DNA of 64,000 nt, taken from assembly GCF_000383975.1 (NCBI RefSeq), contig NZ_KB913017.1, forward strand, positions 999,133-1,063,132, written 5' to 3'. The DNA is from Natronorubrum tibetense GA33 (lineage in GTDB: Archaea; Halobacteriota; Halobacteria; Halobacteriales; Natrialbaceae). The notes under the pieces were generated by a model, which did not search any database, was not told the DNA's origin, and was given only the letters and a program-made list of their open reading frames with translations. The translations under genes and the position numbers were made by a program. Shown here piece by piece: positions 16,993 to 26,423 of the stretch; within the stretch, counting starts at the first letter, position 1, and each line of letters opens with the position of its first letter.

Positions 16993-18018
16993 TTACAGTT
17001 CGCTGTCGGGCCGGACGACGACCTTTCCGAACCCTTCCCGGTTCTCGATGATCTCGTGAGCGCGCGCGGACTCGCTCATCGGTAGCTCCTCGCGGATCGC
17101 AGGCTCGAAGGTACCGTCCCAGACGAGTTCCATCACGTCGTCGACCTGGTCAGGCGTCGCCATCGTCGAACCGATGATCTCGAGTTGGTTCCAGAAGATC
17201 CGCGGAATGTCGGTCTCGGGGTTGCCTCCCCCGGTGCCGCCGCAGGTGACGAGTCGGCCGCCCTTGGTGAGGCTCTTCAGCGAGTCCTGCCAGGTCGGCG
17301 CGCCGACGTGCTCGACGACGACGTCGACGCCGCGACCCCCGGTCTCCTCGCGGACCCAGTCCGCAAAGTCCTCCTCCTCGTAGTTACAGACGTAGTCCGC
17401 GCCGTGTTCCTCGGCGTAGTCGAGTTTCTCCTCCGTGCTGCCGGTCGCGTAGACTTCCGCGCCCGCGTAGTCGGCGATCTGCAGGGCGGCGTGGCCGACG
17501 CCGCCGCTGGCACCCAGTACGAGGACTTTTTCGCCGGCCTCGAGTTCGGCCCGCTCGATCAGCATCCGCCAGGCGGTCTGGAAGACCAGACAGCTCGAGC
17601 CGGCGACCGTCCAGTCGACCCCCTCGGGGACGGGGATTAGGTTGTCCTCGTGAATCGCGGCGTACTCGGAGTGGATCCCCGGAACGTGCTCGCCGATAAT
17701 GTGGTAGCGGGGATCGAGCGTCGGGTCGTCCATCCGCAGGTCGCCGACGCCCGCCGAGAGCGCGACGCGGTCGCCTTCCTCGAACCGGGTGACGTCCTCG
17801 CCGACCTCCTCGACGACGCCCGCGCCGTCGCTGCCCGGAATATGAGGCATCTCGAGGTCCAGCCCCGGCATCCCTCGCCGCGTCCAGATGTCGAGATGGT
17901 TGAGCGCCGCGGCCTTTACGTCGACTAACACCTCGTCGCGGTCGACCTCGGGGTCGGGATACTCCCCGTACTCGATGACGTCAGTGTCGCCGTGTTCCGT
18001 GATTTTGACTGCCTGCAT
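16993..18018 (-). CDS. MDR-family zinc-type alcohol dehydrogenase/quinone reductase
   Basis: A 341-residue medium-chain dehydrogenase/reductase. Residues 1-140 form the GroES-like catalytic domain with ALNHLDIWTRRG and PGSDGAGVVEEVG. Residues 150-290 are the Rossmann domain with the NAD(P) motif VLGASGGVGHAALQ near 168-181. The structural-zinc cysteine cluster of classical ADH is missing, so a single-zinc or zinc-free (quinone-reductase-like) enzyme is likely. Substrate unknown. The start ATG at 18018 directly abuts the AT-containing spacer shared with the divergent ABC operon. Confidence 0.88.
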   Translation of the reverse strand: MQAVKITEHGDTDVIEYGEYPDPEVDRDEVLVDVKAAALNHLDIWTRRGMPGLDLEMPHIPGSDGAGVVEEVGEDVTRFEEGDRVALSAGVGDLRMDDPTLDPRYHIIGEHVPGIHSEYAAIHEDNLIPVPEGVDWTVAGSSCLVFQTAWRMLIERAELEAGEKVLVLGASGGVGHAALQIADYAGAEVYATGSTEEKLDYAEEHGADYVCNYEEEDFADWVREETGGRGVDVVVEHVGAPTWQDSLKSLTKGGRLVTCGGTGGGNPETDIPRIFWNQLEIIGSTMATPDQVDDVMELVWDGTFEPAIREELPMSESARAHEIIENREGFGKVVVRPDSEL

Positions 18019-18083
18019 ACACGCAAATCAACGGAAACGTCGTCCATAACAGTTGGGCTCCCAGAACCTATCGCCACACCTCT

Positions 18084-18100
18084 ACTTTGTACTGCAAAGT
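18084..18100. promoter_or_regulatory. Inverted-repeat operator upstream of the ABC operon
   Basis: ACTTTG and CAAAGT are separated by TACTG (perfect 6-5-6 inverted repeat). A TATA-like TTATATG follows at 18119-18125, placing transcription start near 18147, a few bases before the ATG at 18157. The fourth gene of the operon encodes a winged-helix regulator, so autoregulation through this site is likely but inferred. Confidence 0.55.
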
Positions 18101-18156
18101 GGCTTTGCGTCGGAAACCATTATATGATGGGGACTCAACAGCTCGAGACGAGAAGG

Positions 18157-19026
18157 ATGTCAGCCGAAACACACACGAATCACGACCGGGCAGCGGTCGG
18201 CGAGGAGCAGTCTCGAAGCGGCCATCGACTGTGGCTCGAGCAGGCGGGTGCGTTCGCCACGCGGAGCCTTCGGGAAGTCCGAAACAGTCGGCTCATGCTG
18301 GGTTGGGTGGTCTCGTTCCCGGCGATCATGTACCTGTTTCTCGTCGTACAGGGGGCCGAGGGAACGGCAGCGGGCGACGCGATCACGTCGATCGGTATCG
18401 GTATCATGGGGGCGATGTTCGTCTGTCTTTACCTGTTCGGCGACCAGCTCGCGAGCGACCTCGAGGACCGGCGGTACGCGGCCTACCGATCGATGCCTAT
18501 CTCTCCCGTGGCCGACCTCGCGGGCCGGATGGCGGCGGGACTCCTCCTTTCGGTCGCCGCGTTCGGGCTGACGATCGTCGTCGGCGTCGCGACCGGTGCG
18601 GAGTACGGGTTTCGAGGGCCCGAATCGATCCCGATCGTCGTCGTCGCCGGCCTGTTGACCTGTATCTTCTGGATGGTCGTCGCGATCCCGCTCGTGCTGG
18701 CCACGGATAACGCTCGTGTCGCCGAGTGGGCCACCTCGTTGGTCGCCGTCGGCGCGTTCGTTCTCACCGGGTTCAACGGCGCGCTGGCCGAGCTGTCGCC
18801 GATCGAGGGCGAGATCCTGAACTATCTGCCGAACACCCTGCCGACGCGGCTGCTGGTCTACCACCTCGTTCCCGCCGAGAACTGGGCCGAACTCGGTGCT
18901 GCGCCGCCGGCAATGCCGACCGGACTCGAGTTCCTCGCCTTGCTGGCCGGCTACGCGGCGCTGGCGCTCGTCGTCGGCGCGGCGCTGCTGAACCGCTACT
19001 GCTACGACCGGGGGTGGTGGCCGTGA
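18157..19026 (+). CDS. ABC transporter permease subunit
   Basis: A 289-residue membrane protein, first gene of a four-gene operon. After a short acidic head it has six hydrophobic segments, starting LMLGWVVSFPAIMYLFLVV, in the arrangement of ABC-2-type permeases. It should form the membrane channel for the ATPase encoded next, whose GTG overlaps its stop by 4 bp. Upstream ATGs at 18124 and 18127 exist; the TATA box at 18119 rules them out as leaderless starts, so 18157 is chosen. Export of a drug, lipid or peptide is plausible; substrate unknown. Confidence 0.8.
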   Translation: MSAETHTNHDRAAVGEEQSRSGHRLWLEQAGAFATRSLREVRNSRLMLGWVVSFPAIMYLFLVVQGAEGTAAGDAITSIGIGIMGAMFVCLYLFGDQLASDLEDRRYAAYRSMPISPVADLAGRMAAGLLLSVAAFGLTIVVGVATGAEYGFRGPESIPIVVVAGLLTCIFWMVVAIPLVLATDNARVAEWATSLVAVGAFVLTGFNGALAELSPIEGEILNYLPNTLPTRLLVYHLVPAENWAELGAAPPAMPTGLEFLALLAGYAALALVVGAALLNRYCYDRGWWP

Positions 19027-19964
19027 GTGATACCGTCGTTACCGCCCGCGAGGTTCGCAAGTCTTTCGACGACGAGGCCGTCCTGGAGTCGGTCGATCTC
19101 ACGGTCGAGGACAACGAAATCCTGCTGTTGATGGGGCCCAACGGCGTCGGAAAGTCGGTCCTGCTGTCCTGTCTGGCGGGCAGCGGTCGGCCCACTGCCG
19201 GGAGCATCGACGTCTTCGGCGAGCCGGCGACGGCGCGGGCAGACACGACGAGCTTTCTGCTACAGGATGCACTCTGTCACGGGAAGCTCACGGGCCGGGA
19301 GAACGTCGACTTTTATCGGCGGCTCCATCCCGCGTTCACCGACGACTGGCAGCGCCTCGTCGACCGGTTCGGCATCGACGGTGACCTCGAGAAACGGCTC
19401 GAGGACTACTCCGGCGGGATGACCCGGAAACTCGAGCTTTCGATCGCGGCGAGCATCGACGTGCCGATCTACCTGTACGACGAGCCGACCGCAGCGCTGG
19501 ATCTGACGACGATCCAGACGGTCCACGAACTGTTCCGGGAGCAGCAGGCAGCGGGGAAAACACTCGTCGTCGCTAGTCACCGACCGATGGACGCCGACGT
19601 CGCCGACCGAATCGCCTTCCTCGCTACGGACGGGATCGTCGCGACGGGACGACCCGACGACCTCCTCGCGTCGCTGCCGCCGATCCTCGAGACGGGAACG
19701 GCTAACACGAACGCGCTCGCGACGGCTATCGAGGGTGAGCCGTACGCGGTAGCTGGCAACGTTCGCGGATTTCTGGACGAGGACCGCGCCGGTGACAGCC
19801 GCGATACCGATGCCGGTGGGCGGGACGCGGCTGCCCTCGTCGCCGACGCCGCGGCCGCGACCGGGATCGAGACGGACGATCTCGCGCTCGTCGAACCGAC
19901 GTACACCGACCTCTTTAACTATTATACCGAGAGTGGTCCGGACCAAGACGAGGAATTCAGATGA
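19023..19964 (+). CDS. ABC transporter ATP-binding protein
   Basis: A 313-residue ATPase that powers the neighbouring permease. Walker A GPNGVGKS is at 38-45, the signature YSGGM at 129-133, Walker B IYLYDE with catalytic Glu154, and the switch His in VVASHRP near 186. The signature is the short YSGGM(TRK) form common in ABC-2-type exporters. A GTG start overlaps the permease stop (GTGA), and its own stop overlaps the next ATG, so translation is coupled. The C-terminal 80 residues are an acidic extension. Confidence 0.92.
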   Translation: MSDTVVTAREVRKSFDDEAVLESVDLTVEDNEILLLMGPNGVGKSVLLSCLAGSGRPTAGSIDVFGEPATARADTTSFLLQDALCHGKLTGRENVDFYRRLHPAFTDDWQRLVDRFGIDGDLEKRLEDYSGGMTRKLELSIAASIDVPIYLYDEPTAALDLTTIQTVHELFREQQAAGKTLVVASHRPMDADVADRIAFLATDGIVATGRPDDLLASLPPILETGTANTNALATAIEGEPYAVAGNVRGFLDEDRAGDSRDTDAGGRDAAALVADAAAATGIETDDLALVEPTYTDLFNYYTESGPDQDEEFR

Positions 19965-20587
19965 GCGACGACGCCGTCACCGACGTCGATCCGAACGCCC
20001 TTAAGTCCGACCTCGAGGAGATCAAGGGCGCGATTGGGCTCGCCGAGGACCACCCCTACTGGTGGCGCTTCTGGATCGTCGAAGGGGTCAGCGTTGGCCT
20101 GTTCTTCACGATCGCGCAGTTCTGGTTCCGGGGCTCCTCGGGACCGCTCATCGCCGGCACGCTCGTCGCGATCCTCGCGGTCGATTACGCGGTCAAGCGT
20201 CGGCTCAAGTCGAGCTACGAGCCGCCGATGACCGGCCTCCCCAGCCAGCGCTTCTGGATGGGAGCCGTCCTCGTCGGCATCGGTGCACTGGTCGTCGGCC
20301 TGATACCGGTGTTCGAGGCGCTCGAGGGGACGAACGCGATCCGACTCGCGCTGGTCTCGGCCGTCGCGGTGGTCGGCACCGCCTACCTTCTCATGGGCCA
20401 ACTTCTCAGCGCGTACAACATCCGGGCCGCCGACCGCTATGCCTTTTACGCGGGCGGCGCGTGGATGCTCGTCCTCGCCGCCGCGATTCCGCACATCTCC
20501 GCCTTCGAGGGCTGGGAGTACGCCGTCCTCGGTATCGGTATCGCACTGCAACACGTCGCCGTCTACGTAGTCCTCGCCCGCCGCTAA
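19961..20587 (+). CDS. Membrane protein of the ABC operon
   Basis: A 208-residue protein with a soluble acidic N-terminus (about 35 residues) and five or six hydrophobic helices. Overlaps the ATPase gene by 4 bp and is followed one base later by the winged-helix regulator gene. Such proteins often sit with wHTH regulators in haloarchaeal ABC operons and may be an accessory permease or a signal sensor. No motif identifies it. Confidence 0.8.
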   Translation: MSDDAVTDVDPNALKSDLEEIKGAIGLAEDHPYWWRFWIVEGVSVGLFFTIAQFWFRGSSGPLIAGTLVAILAVDYAVKRRLKSSYEPPMTGLPSQRFWMGAVLVGIGALVVGLIPVFEALEGTNAIRLALVSAVAVVGTAYLLMGQLLSAYNIRAADRYAFYAGGAWMLVLAAAIPHISAFEGWEYAVLGIGIALQHVAVYVVLARR

Positions 20588-20588
20588 C

Positions 20589-20885
20589 ATGGAACTCGAC
20601 AAACTCGTCCACCAGCCGACCCGCCTGCGGATCTTCGCTCACCTCTACGCGAACGGTGAAACGAGTTTCACCGATCTGACTGCGGCACTCGAGATTACCG
20701 AGGGAAACCTCGCGAGCCACATTGATCGGATGGAAGACGCCGACTGCGTCGCCGTCGAGAAACGGTTCGTCGACGATACTCCCCAGACCGCCTATCGGCT
20801 CACCGAGCGCGGCGAGGAACTCTTCGAGGACCACATCCACACGCTCGAGGCGCTCATCGACGGTCTCGAGACCGACACCGAGTAG
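20589..20885 (+). CDS. Winged-helix transcriptional regulator (ArsR/MarR-like, HTH_34 type)
   Basis: A 98-residue DNA-binding protein: helix one MELDKLVHQPTRLRIFAHLY, helix-turn-helix TSFTDLTAALEITEGNLASH, a wing with AVEKRFVDDTPQTAYRLTE, and a C-terminal dimerisation helix. Last gene of the ABC operon. The inverted repeat at 18084-18100 upstream of the operon is the best candidate binding site. Confidence 0.88.
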   Translation: MELDKLVHQPTRLRIFAHLYANGETSFTDLTAALEITEGNLASHIDRMEDADCVAVEKRFVDDTPQTAYRLTERGEELFEDHIHTLEALIDGLETDTE

Positions 20886-20966
20886 TCGACGGTCGGCGGC
20901 CAGCGTTATCGAGGTGTCCACGAGAGGTTGCCAGCACTTTACCCACCGGCGCTCGAACGAGGCGGT

Positions 20967-21677
20967 ATGACCGCGGATCCGAGCCGGAACACGTCACCAG
21001 AGTCGAGAGAAACGGCACCCGAAGACGAGGAGATGAACGAGAACGGGGACGAAAACCGGACTGCCGAGGAGGCCGGGACCGAACGCGACCCGCTCGGCGT
21101 CAGCGTCGTCACGATCTCGGCCGACCGTGAACTCGAGTCGGACCCCGCCGGCAACGTCATGGTCACGGCGCTCGAGGAGGCCGGCCACGACATCGCGACG
21201 CGGGAACACATCGACGCAGACCACGACCGAGTCCAGTCGATCGTCTCGCGGATGATCGACCGCGACGACGTCGACGTCGTGGTGACCAGCGGCGCGACCA
21301 GCGTCGAACCGAGCGACGTCGCCATCGAAGCCGTCGAACCGTTACTCGAGAAGGAACTCACCGCGTTCAGCGAACTGTTCACCGCGCTCGGCTACGAGGT
21401 GGTCGGGAGTCAGATCGTCGCCGCCCGGACGATCGCGGGCGTCGCCGACGACGTTCCGATATTCTGTCTTCCCGGCAAAGCGCCAGCCGCGCGGCTCGGC
21501 ATCGAGAAGATCATCCTGCCCGAGATGCGCCACCTCGTCGGGGTTGCTCGCGCACACCGAGATGAGAGCGAGCGAGACGAAGCCGAAAGCGAGCAGGATA
21601 GTGACGAGAGCGAGCAAGACGAAGGTGAGACAACGAACGACACCGACGCCGAGTCCACGGACGGAGACGCAAGATGA
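20967..21677 (+). CDS. moaB: MoaB/MogA-like molybdopterin-binding protein with acidic tails
   Basis: A 236-residue protein; residues 40-195 have the MoaB/MogA fold used to adenylylate molybdopterin. Conserved elements include EPSDVAIEAVEPLLEKELTAF, the RTIAGVA segment and CLPGKAPAARLGIEKIILPE. The family glycine-rich loop TGGTG is changed to TSGATS at 107-112, so activity may be altered. Both ends carry long acidic low-complexity tails (1-40 and 196-236). Its stop overlaps the next gene by 4 bp, linking it to one-carbon metabolism. Confidence 0.82.
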   Translation: MTADPSRNTSPESRETAPEDEEMNENGDENRTAEEAGTERDPLGVSVVTISADRELESDPAGNVMVTALEEAGHDIATREHIDADHDRVQSIVSRMIDRDDVDVVVTSGATSVEPSDVAIEAVEPLLEKELTAFSELFTALGYEVVGSQIVAARTIAGVADDVPIFCLPGKAPAARLGIEKIILPEMRHLVGVARAHRDESERDEAESEQDSDESEQDEGETTNDTDAESTDGDAR

Positions 21678-22420
21678 GTGACGGCGATCGGAACCGAGAC
21701 GACCGACCCAGCGACATCGACAAGGAGTCCGTCCGCGAACGTGTCTGGGACGATCTCGAGGAGAGCGGCGAGGCCAGATTCCCCTTCCCACCGCACGGCC
21801 GAATTCCGAACTTCGCCGGGGCCGACGAGGCCGCCGACCGACTCACAGCCACACCCGAGTGGCAGTCGGCGTCGACGATCAAGGCCAACCCCGACGCGCC
21901 GCAGTTGCCCGTCCGGCGACGCGCCTTGCGTGAGGGAAAGACGGTCTACATGGCCGTGCCGCGACTCGCGGACGAGGACTGCTTTCTCAAACTGGATCCC
22001 GACGCACTCGAGGACTACGACGCGGCGACGACGGTATCCGGATCGTCGAAACACGGCGAGCAGATCGGGCCTGATGCGGTCGAACCGATCGACTTGATCG
22101 TCTCGGGAAGTGTCGCAGTGACGGATGCGGGCGATCGGATCGGCAAGGGCGAGGGTTACAGCGACCTCGAGTACGCGATCCTCTACGATCTCGGACTCGT
22201 CGACGAGTCGACGACGGTCGCGACGACCGTCCACGAACGACAGGTGATCGACGAGGCGGTCGCGATCGGCGACCATGACGTCTCGATGGATCTGCTCATT
22301 ACGCCCGAGCGAACGCTCCGTCCGGACGGACGACCGCAGCCGACCGGAATCGACTGGTCGGCACTCGACGACGAGCGACTCGAGGAGATTCCCGTACTGA
22401 AACGACTTCGCGAGGACTGA
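21674..22420 (+). CDS. 5-formyltetrahydrofolate cyclo-ligase
   Basis: ATP-dependent enzyme that converts 5-formyl-THF to 5,10-methenyl-THF, feeding the formyl donors used by PurNH. The 248-residue protein shows the family motifs: an N-terminal helix RERVWDDLEESGEA, the basic patch PVRRRALREGKTVYMAVPR, and GRIGKGEGYSDLEYA near 155-170 (here written DRIGKGEGYSDLE), which binds substrate and ATP. Archaeal versions carry a longer N-terminus as here. It overlaps moaB by ATGA. Confidence 0.9.
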   Translation: MSDGDRNRDDRPSDIDKESVRERVWDDLEESGEARFPFPPHGRIPNFAGADEAADRLTATPEWQSASTIKANPDAPQLPVRRRALREGKTVYMAVPRLADEDCFLKLDPDALEDYDAATTVSGSSKHGEQIGPDAVEPIDLIVSGSVAVTDAGDRIGKGEGYSDLEYAILYDLGLVDESTTVATTVHERQVIDEAVAIGDHDVSMDLLITPERTLRPDGRPQPTGIDWSALDDERLEEIPVLKRLRED

Positions 22421-22473
22421 GCACGGAACGGGGGTTGTTACTTGTCGATCTATGACGACGAGTAGAACCCAAC

Positions 22474-22500
22474 TCGAGGCGCGAAGAAGACGCGCCTCGA
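22474..22500. terminator. Hairpin after the folate cyclo-ligase gene
   Basis: TCGAGGCGCG and CGCGCCTCGA form a perfect 10-bp stem around the 7-nt loop aagaaga, 53 bp after the stop. It could end the moaB-cyclo-ligase transcript or begin the structured region that follows. Confidence 0.5.
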
Positions 22501-22513
22501 CTGCCAACCGCAA

Positions 22514-22690
22514 GTGACCCGGGCTGGTGCAAGAGCCCGCGTCGAAACCGGGGAAACGGTACGGTGTGGCAATGGTGGGGGGAAGGGTGCTGTGGTGGGG
22601 TTGCTGGAAGTCACGGGTACAGGCGGTGGATGCCTTGGTGGGGTCTGCCCGTCGACCTCCAGCTATCAGTATCGGTGGGAGCCACTTGAA
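22514..22690 (+). ncRNA. Candidate structured G-rich non-coding RNA
   Basis: A strand-biased G-rich stretch with no credible codon pattern. Stems visible: CGGGCT/AGCCCG (about 22519-22538), ACCG/CGGT around 22549-22562, and a long stem where CTGGA (22604-22608) pairs TCCAG (22658-22662) and ACGGG-CAG (22613-22622) pairs CTGCCCGT (22645-22652). G-runs between could also form a quadruplex. It lies in a 460-bp convergent intergenic region (22421-22879), otherwise empty. It does not match SRP RNA or RNase P RNA motifs I remember. Strand is inferred from G richness. Confidence 0.35.
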
Positions 22691-22879
22691 CGGGGGCGAT
22701 GGTATTAGAATCTTACACCGGATTCCGTCGGATTCAATCCGAGTTTACCCGGCCGAAAACAGGCTTACGAACGTTTATACTCTCGATATCACCCACAATA
22801 ACGATTTTCTCAGGACAGTCTCTCCGTCTGCCTCTTTCGACCGACCCGCCGGCTCAAAGAAATCGACTTTCGATCCGAT

Positions 22880-23209
22880 TCAACCGGTCAGCTCTTCGGC
22901 GACCATCGCGGCGTCCATCAGCTTCGGATCGACGGCGAGGTCGAGCTGTCCCTTGACGAACTCCGGGACGGTATCCCGGGCGTAGACGACGGTTCGAATG
23001 TCGTCGGTGAGATCGCAGACGACCGGAATCGTCGTCGCCTGCCCGACGTCGGTCAGCACGTACAGGTCGGCGTCGACGATTCCGGCCTCCTCGAGTGCGG
23101 GCCGGGAAATGACGCCGTTGAGACGGATGACGCTCGCGCCCTCGGCCTCGAGGGCGTCGCCGATCTCGTCCTCGTCCGGACCGGCAACGACCACGTTCAT
23201 CTCCGTCAT
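22880..23209 (-). CDS. Small Rossmann-like protein (DUF7126-type)
   Basis: A 109-residue protein with a beta-alpha-beta start ([21 protein letters not shown]) resembling TrkA-N/NAD-binding folds, and later motifs [13 protein letters not shown] and [12 protein letters not shown]. Third gene of the pyrG-guaAb operon, overlapping guaAb by 4 bp. In haloarchaea a protein of this type commonly follows guaAb; I recall it as DUF7126. Its link to nucleotide synthesis is inferred from position. Confidence 0.82.
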   Translation of the reverse strand: MTEMNVVVAGPDEDEIGDALEAEGASVIRLNGVISRPALEEAGIVDADLYVLTDVGQATTIPVVCDLTDDIRTVVYARDTVPEFVKGQLDLAVDPKLMDAAMVAEELTG

Positions 23210-24123
23210 TCGTACTCGATGGTCGCTGGCGGTTTGTGGGTCACGTCGTAGACGACGCGGGCGACGTTCTCGTGGCCGCCGGTAATTCGGGACTGGATGC
23301 GCTGGAGCGTCTCCCAGTCGATCTCTTGGGCGCGGGCGGTCATTCCGTCGCGGGATTCGACGGACCGAACGGAGACGACCCAGCCGTGGACGCGATTGTC
23401 GCCTTTGACGCCCGTCGCCTTCCCGATGACGGCGGCGAGGGCCTGCCAGGGCTCGTACTCCTCGAGTTCCTCCTCGACGACGTGACAGGCGAGGCGGGCG
23501 ACCTCGAGTTTCTCCTCGGTCACTTCGCCGATGACGCGAACGGCGAGTCCGGGGCCGGGGAACGGCATCCGTTCGGCGACGATCTCGTCGAGACCGAGGT
23601 GGCGAGCGACCTCGCGCACTTCGTCTTTGTACAGGTCGCGAACGGGTTCGACGATACCGTCGAAGTCGACGACCTCGGGCAGTCCGCCGACGTTGTGGTG
23701 GGACTTGATCCCGCCCTCGCTCTCGATGCGGTCGGGGTAGATCGTCCCCTGGACGAGGTAGTCCGCATCGGTGTCCGTCGCCTCGCGTTCGAACTCGCGG
23801 ATGAACTGCTCGCCGATAACCTCGCGTTTCTCCTCGGGGTCGGTAACGCCGGCAAGCGCCTCGAGGAACCGATCTTTCGCGTCGACGATCCGCAGCGACT
23901 CCATGTAGTCGAACGTCTCGCGGATCTGGTCGGTCTCGCCTTTGCGCATCAGGCCGGTGTCGACGTAAACCGGGGTGAGCTGGTCGCCGATGGCCTCGTA
24001 GGCCAGGGCAGCGGCGACCGATGAGTCGACCCCGCCTGACAGGGCGATGACGGCGTTGGCGTCGCCGATTTCGTCTTCGATCTCTGCAACTGCGTCCGGA
24101 ACAAACGTCTCTGTCTCTACCAT
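23206..24123 (-). CDS. guaAb: GMP synthase, ATP-pyrophosphatase subunit
   Basis: Synthetase subunit of the split archaeal GMP synthetase; it adenylylates XMP and uses ammonia from a separate glutaminase subunit (guaAa, not seen here). The 305-residue protein has the PP-loop SGGVDSS at 30-36, the [13 protein letters not shown] segment and the C-terminal dimerisation domain ending KPPATIEYE. It is sandwiched between pyrG (1-bp overlap) and the DUF gene, so amidotransferase-linked GTP and CTP synthesis are coupled transcriptionally. Confidence 0.95.
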   Translation of the reverse strand: MVETETFVPDAVAEIEDEIGDANAVIALSGGVDSSVAAALAYEAIGDQLTPVYVDTGLMRKGETDQIRETFDYMESLRIVDAKDRFLEALAGVTDPEEKREVIGEQFIREFEREATDTDADYLVQGTIYPDRIESEGGIKSHHNVGGLPEVVDFDGIVEPVRDLYKDEVREVARHLGLDEIVAERMPFPGPGLAVRVIGEVTEEKLEVARLACHVVEEELEEYEPWQALAAVIGKATGVKGDNRVHGWVVSVRSVESRDGMTARAQEIDWETLQRIQSRITGGHENVARVVYDVTHKPPATIEYE

Positions 24124-25805
24124 CAGTGGGTTACCTCAGTTTCGGTGTCGCTCGTCGATTCGCTCTCCGCGCCCTCGTCAGCTCCGGACTCCTCGAGAAT
24201 TCCCTCGACGAGGCCCAAAAACGGCGGACTGGGCTGTCCGGGCCGAGAGGTGTACTCGGGGTGGAACTGGGTCCCGAAGAAAAAGGGATGATCCTCGATT
24301 TCGAGGATTTCCATCCGGTTTCCGGCCGTTCCCGAAAACGTCAGCGGTTCGTCTTCGAAATCGTCGAAGTACTCGGGGTTGACCTCGTAGCGATGCCGGT
24401 GGCGCTCCGTACAGGACGTGTCGTCGTAGAGATCGTAGGCCAGCGTCTCCGGTTCGATGACGGTCGTGTGCTCGCCGAGTCGCATCGTTCCCCCCATATT
24501 CTCGACTTCGTACTGCTCGGGCAGGATGTCGATGACTGGATGGGGCGTGTCCTCGAGCATCTCCGCAGAGTGGGCGTCCTCGAGTCCCAGCACGTTCCGG
24601 GCGTACTCGACGACGGCCATCTGGAAGCCCAGACACAGTCCCAAGAAGGGGACGTCGTTCTCGCGGGCATAGCGGACGGCCTCGATCTTGCCCTCCGAAC
24701 CGCGCATGCCGAAGCCGCCGGGGACAATGACGCCGTCGATGTCCTCGAGTTGGCCGGCGTGACCGTCTGCCAACTCGTCGGCCGGCACCCAGTGGACGTT
24801 GACATCGACGCCGACCTCGAAGCCGGCGTGTTTCAGCGACTCGTGGATCGACATGTAGGCGTCCTCGAGGTCGTACTTCCCGACCAGCGCGATGTCGATC
24901 TCGCCTTCCTTCTCGGTGGTGACGATCTTTCGCCAGTCGTTCGTACGCTCCGCGGGCGGCAAGGCGTCCTCGGCGAGTCCAAAGTGCTCTAAGACGTACT
25001 GGTCGAGCCCCCCCTCCTCGACCATCAACGGGACGTGGTAGACGTCATCGACGTCCGGGTTCGAGAACACCGCGTCGGTCGGAATGTCACAGAACAGGGC
25101 GATCTTCTCTTTCGTTTCGGGATCGAGTCGATCCTCGCAGCGGCCGACGATGACGTCGGGCTGGAGACCGATCGAGCGCACTTCCTTGACCGAGTGTTGG
25201 GTCGGCTTCGTCTTCTGCTCGCCGTTTTTCGAGTACGGGACGAGCGTGACGTGCGTAAAGAGGACGTTCTCCTCGGGTTCCTCGTGGGCGAACTGGCGCA
25301 GCGCCTCGAGGTAGGGCATCCCCTCGATGTCACCCACGGTGCCGCCGACTTCGATGATACAGACATCGGTTCCTTCGGCGGCCTCCCGAATCCGACGCTT
25401 GATATCGTCGGTGATGTGCGGGATGATCTGGACCGTCTTCCCGAGGTAGTCGCCTGCGCGCTCCTTCTCGATGACGTGCTGGTAGGTCTTCCCGGTGGTG
25501 ATGTTGTGATCCGAGGTCATGTCGATATCGAGGAACCGTTCGTAGTTCCCCAGATCGAGGTCGACCTCGCCGCCATCCTCCAGCACGTAGACTTCCCCGT
25601 GCTGGTATGGGTTCATCGTCCCCGCATCGACGTTGAGATACGGGTCGATCTTGACCGCCGTGACGTCGAACCCGGCGTTCTTGAGGAGCCGGCCGGTGCT
25701 CGCGGCCGTGATCCCTTTACCGAGTCCCGACATCACGCCGCCGGTGACGAAGATGAACTTGTTCCCCAGGGAAGGGTCATAATGAGTGTCCGATTCCGTC
25801 GGCAT
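24123..25805 (-). CDS. pyrG: CTP synthase
   Basis: Converts UTP to CTP using ATP and glutamine. The 560-residue protein has the N-terminal synthase domain ([17 protein letters not shown] with the P-loop, residues 12-30; [18 protein letters not shown]) and a C-terminal class I glutaminase domain with GLCLGFQ (nucleophile Cys) and [11 protein letters not shown] (His, Glu). An extra acidic tail of about 25 residues is halophilic. First gene of the pyrG-guaAb-DUF operon. Confidence 0.97.
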   Translation of the reverse strand: MPTESDTHYDPSLGNKFIFVTGGVMSGLGKGITAASTGRLLKNAGFDVTAVKIDPYLNVDAGTMNPYQHGEVYVLEDGGEVDLDLGNYERFLDIDMTSDHNITTGKTYQHVIEKERAGDYLGKTVQIIPHITDDIKRRIREAAEGTDVCIIEVGGTVGDIEGMPYLEALRQFAHEEPEENVLFTHVTLVPYSKNGEQKTKPTQHSVKEVRSIGLQPDVIVGRCEDRLDPETKEKIALFCDIPTDAVFSNPDVDDVYHVPLMVEEGGLDQYVLEHFGLAEDALPPAERTNDWRKIVTTEKEGEIDIALVGKYDLEDAYMSIHESLKHAGFEVGVDVNVHWVPADELADGHAGQLEDIDGVIVPGGFGMRGSEGKIEAVRYARENDVPFLGLCLGFQMAVVEYARNVLGLEDAHSAEMLEDTPHPVIDILPEQYEVENMGGTMRLGEHTTVIEPETLAYDLYDDTSCTERHRHRYEVNPEYFDDFEDEPLTFSGTAGNRMEILEIEDHPFFFGTQFHPEYTSRPGQPSPPFLGLVEGILEESGADEGAESESTSDTETEVTH

Positions 25806-25952
25806 ACCGACTGTCCGCGTGAGCGGTTGAAAACGATTTCGGGACCGACCCGCGACCGAGAGCCACTGTCATACTCGAGCGTGACAGGACCGGCGGTGGG
25901 CGGATCGGCCGCGGCTCCGCAATCTGGGCGTCGTCACCGGATTTCTTTCCCG

Positions 25953-26306
25953 CTACTGGGGGTTTTCGTCCTGCACTTCGACGATCGCTGCCTGCTCTAT
26001 GGACTCCATCCCGCCACCCGTACGCAACTGGATCGTGTACCCGGGAAGGCCCGGATCCGTCTCGTCGGTCGGCTCCTGGGGAACGGATATCGCCGTGATC
26101 CCGTCGAGCGTGACGGATCGGCGCTGGATGGGATCGCCCTCGTACTCGACGGTCTCCCAGATCTCGGCGTCGAAATCCTCGATATCCGCGCCGAAGTACT
26201 CCTCGGAATCCGGATTGACCGAATCTTCGGTCTGGGACTCGCCGGTCGTCCGGTTGTCGTCGAACTGGACCTCCTCGTGTTTGTACTGGTAGAGCTGTGC
26301 GAGCAT
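25953..26306 (-). CDS. Acidic haloarchaeal protein of unknown function (117 aa)
   Basis: A soluble acidic protein starting MLAQLYQYKHEEVQF, with a beta-rich second half (RRSVTLDGITAISVPQE; GYTIQLRTGG). An in-frame GTG five codons upstream gives a 122-residue alternative. Divergent from the membrane protein at 26424. I do not recognise the family. Confidence 0.7.
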   Translation of the reverse strand: MLAQLYQYKHEEVQFDDNRTTGESQTEDSVNPDSEEYFGADIEDFDAEIWETVEYEGDPIQRRSVTLDGITAISVPQEPTDETDPGLPGYTIQLRTGGGMESIEQAAIVEVQDENPQ

Positions 26307-26423
26307 ACGACGGTCCACCACGAACAGCGTGTTAATGCTTACAGGGAGTCACGGCCCGTCGAACTGCGAACGTCGATCCGTGTCCAAATTATTTTATAGC
26401 GAAACGACAATTGCTGAGACATT

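Noticed and set aside
22514-22708. A 64-residue plus-strand frame in the G-rich region
   Set aside because: Gly/Arg-rich translation with no conserved feature; the DNA is better explained as structured RNA.
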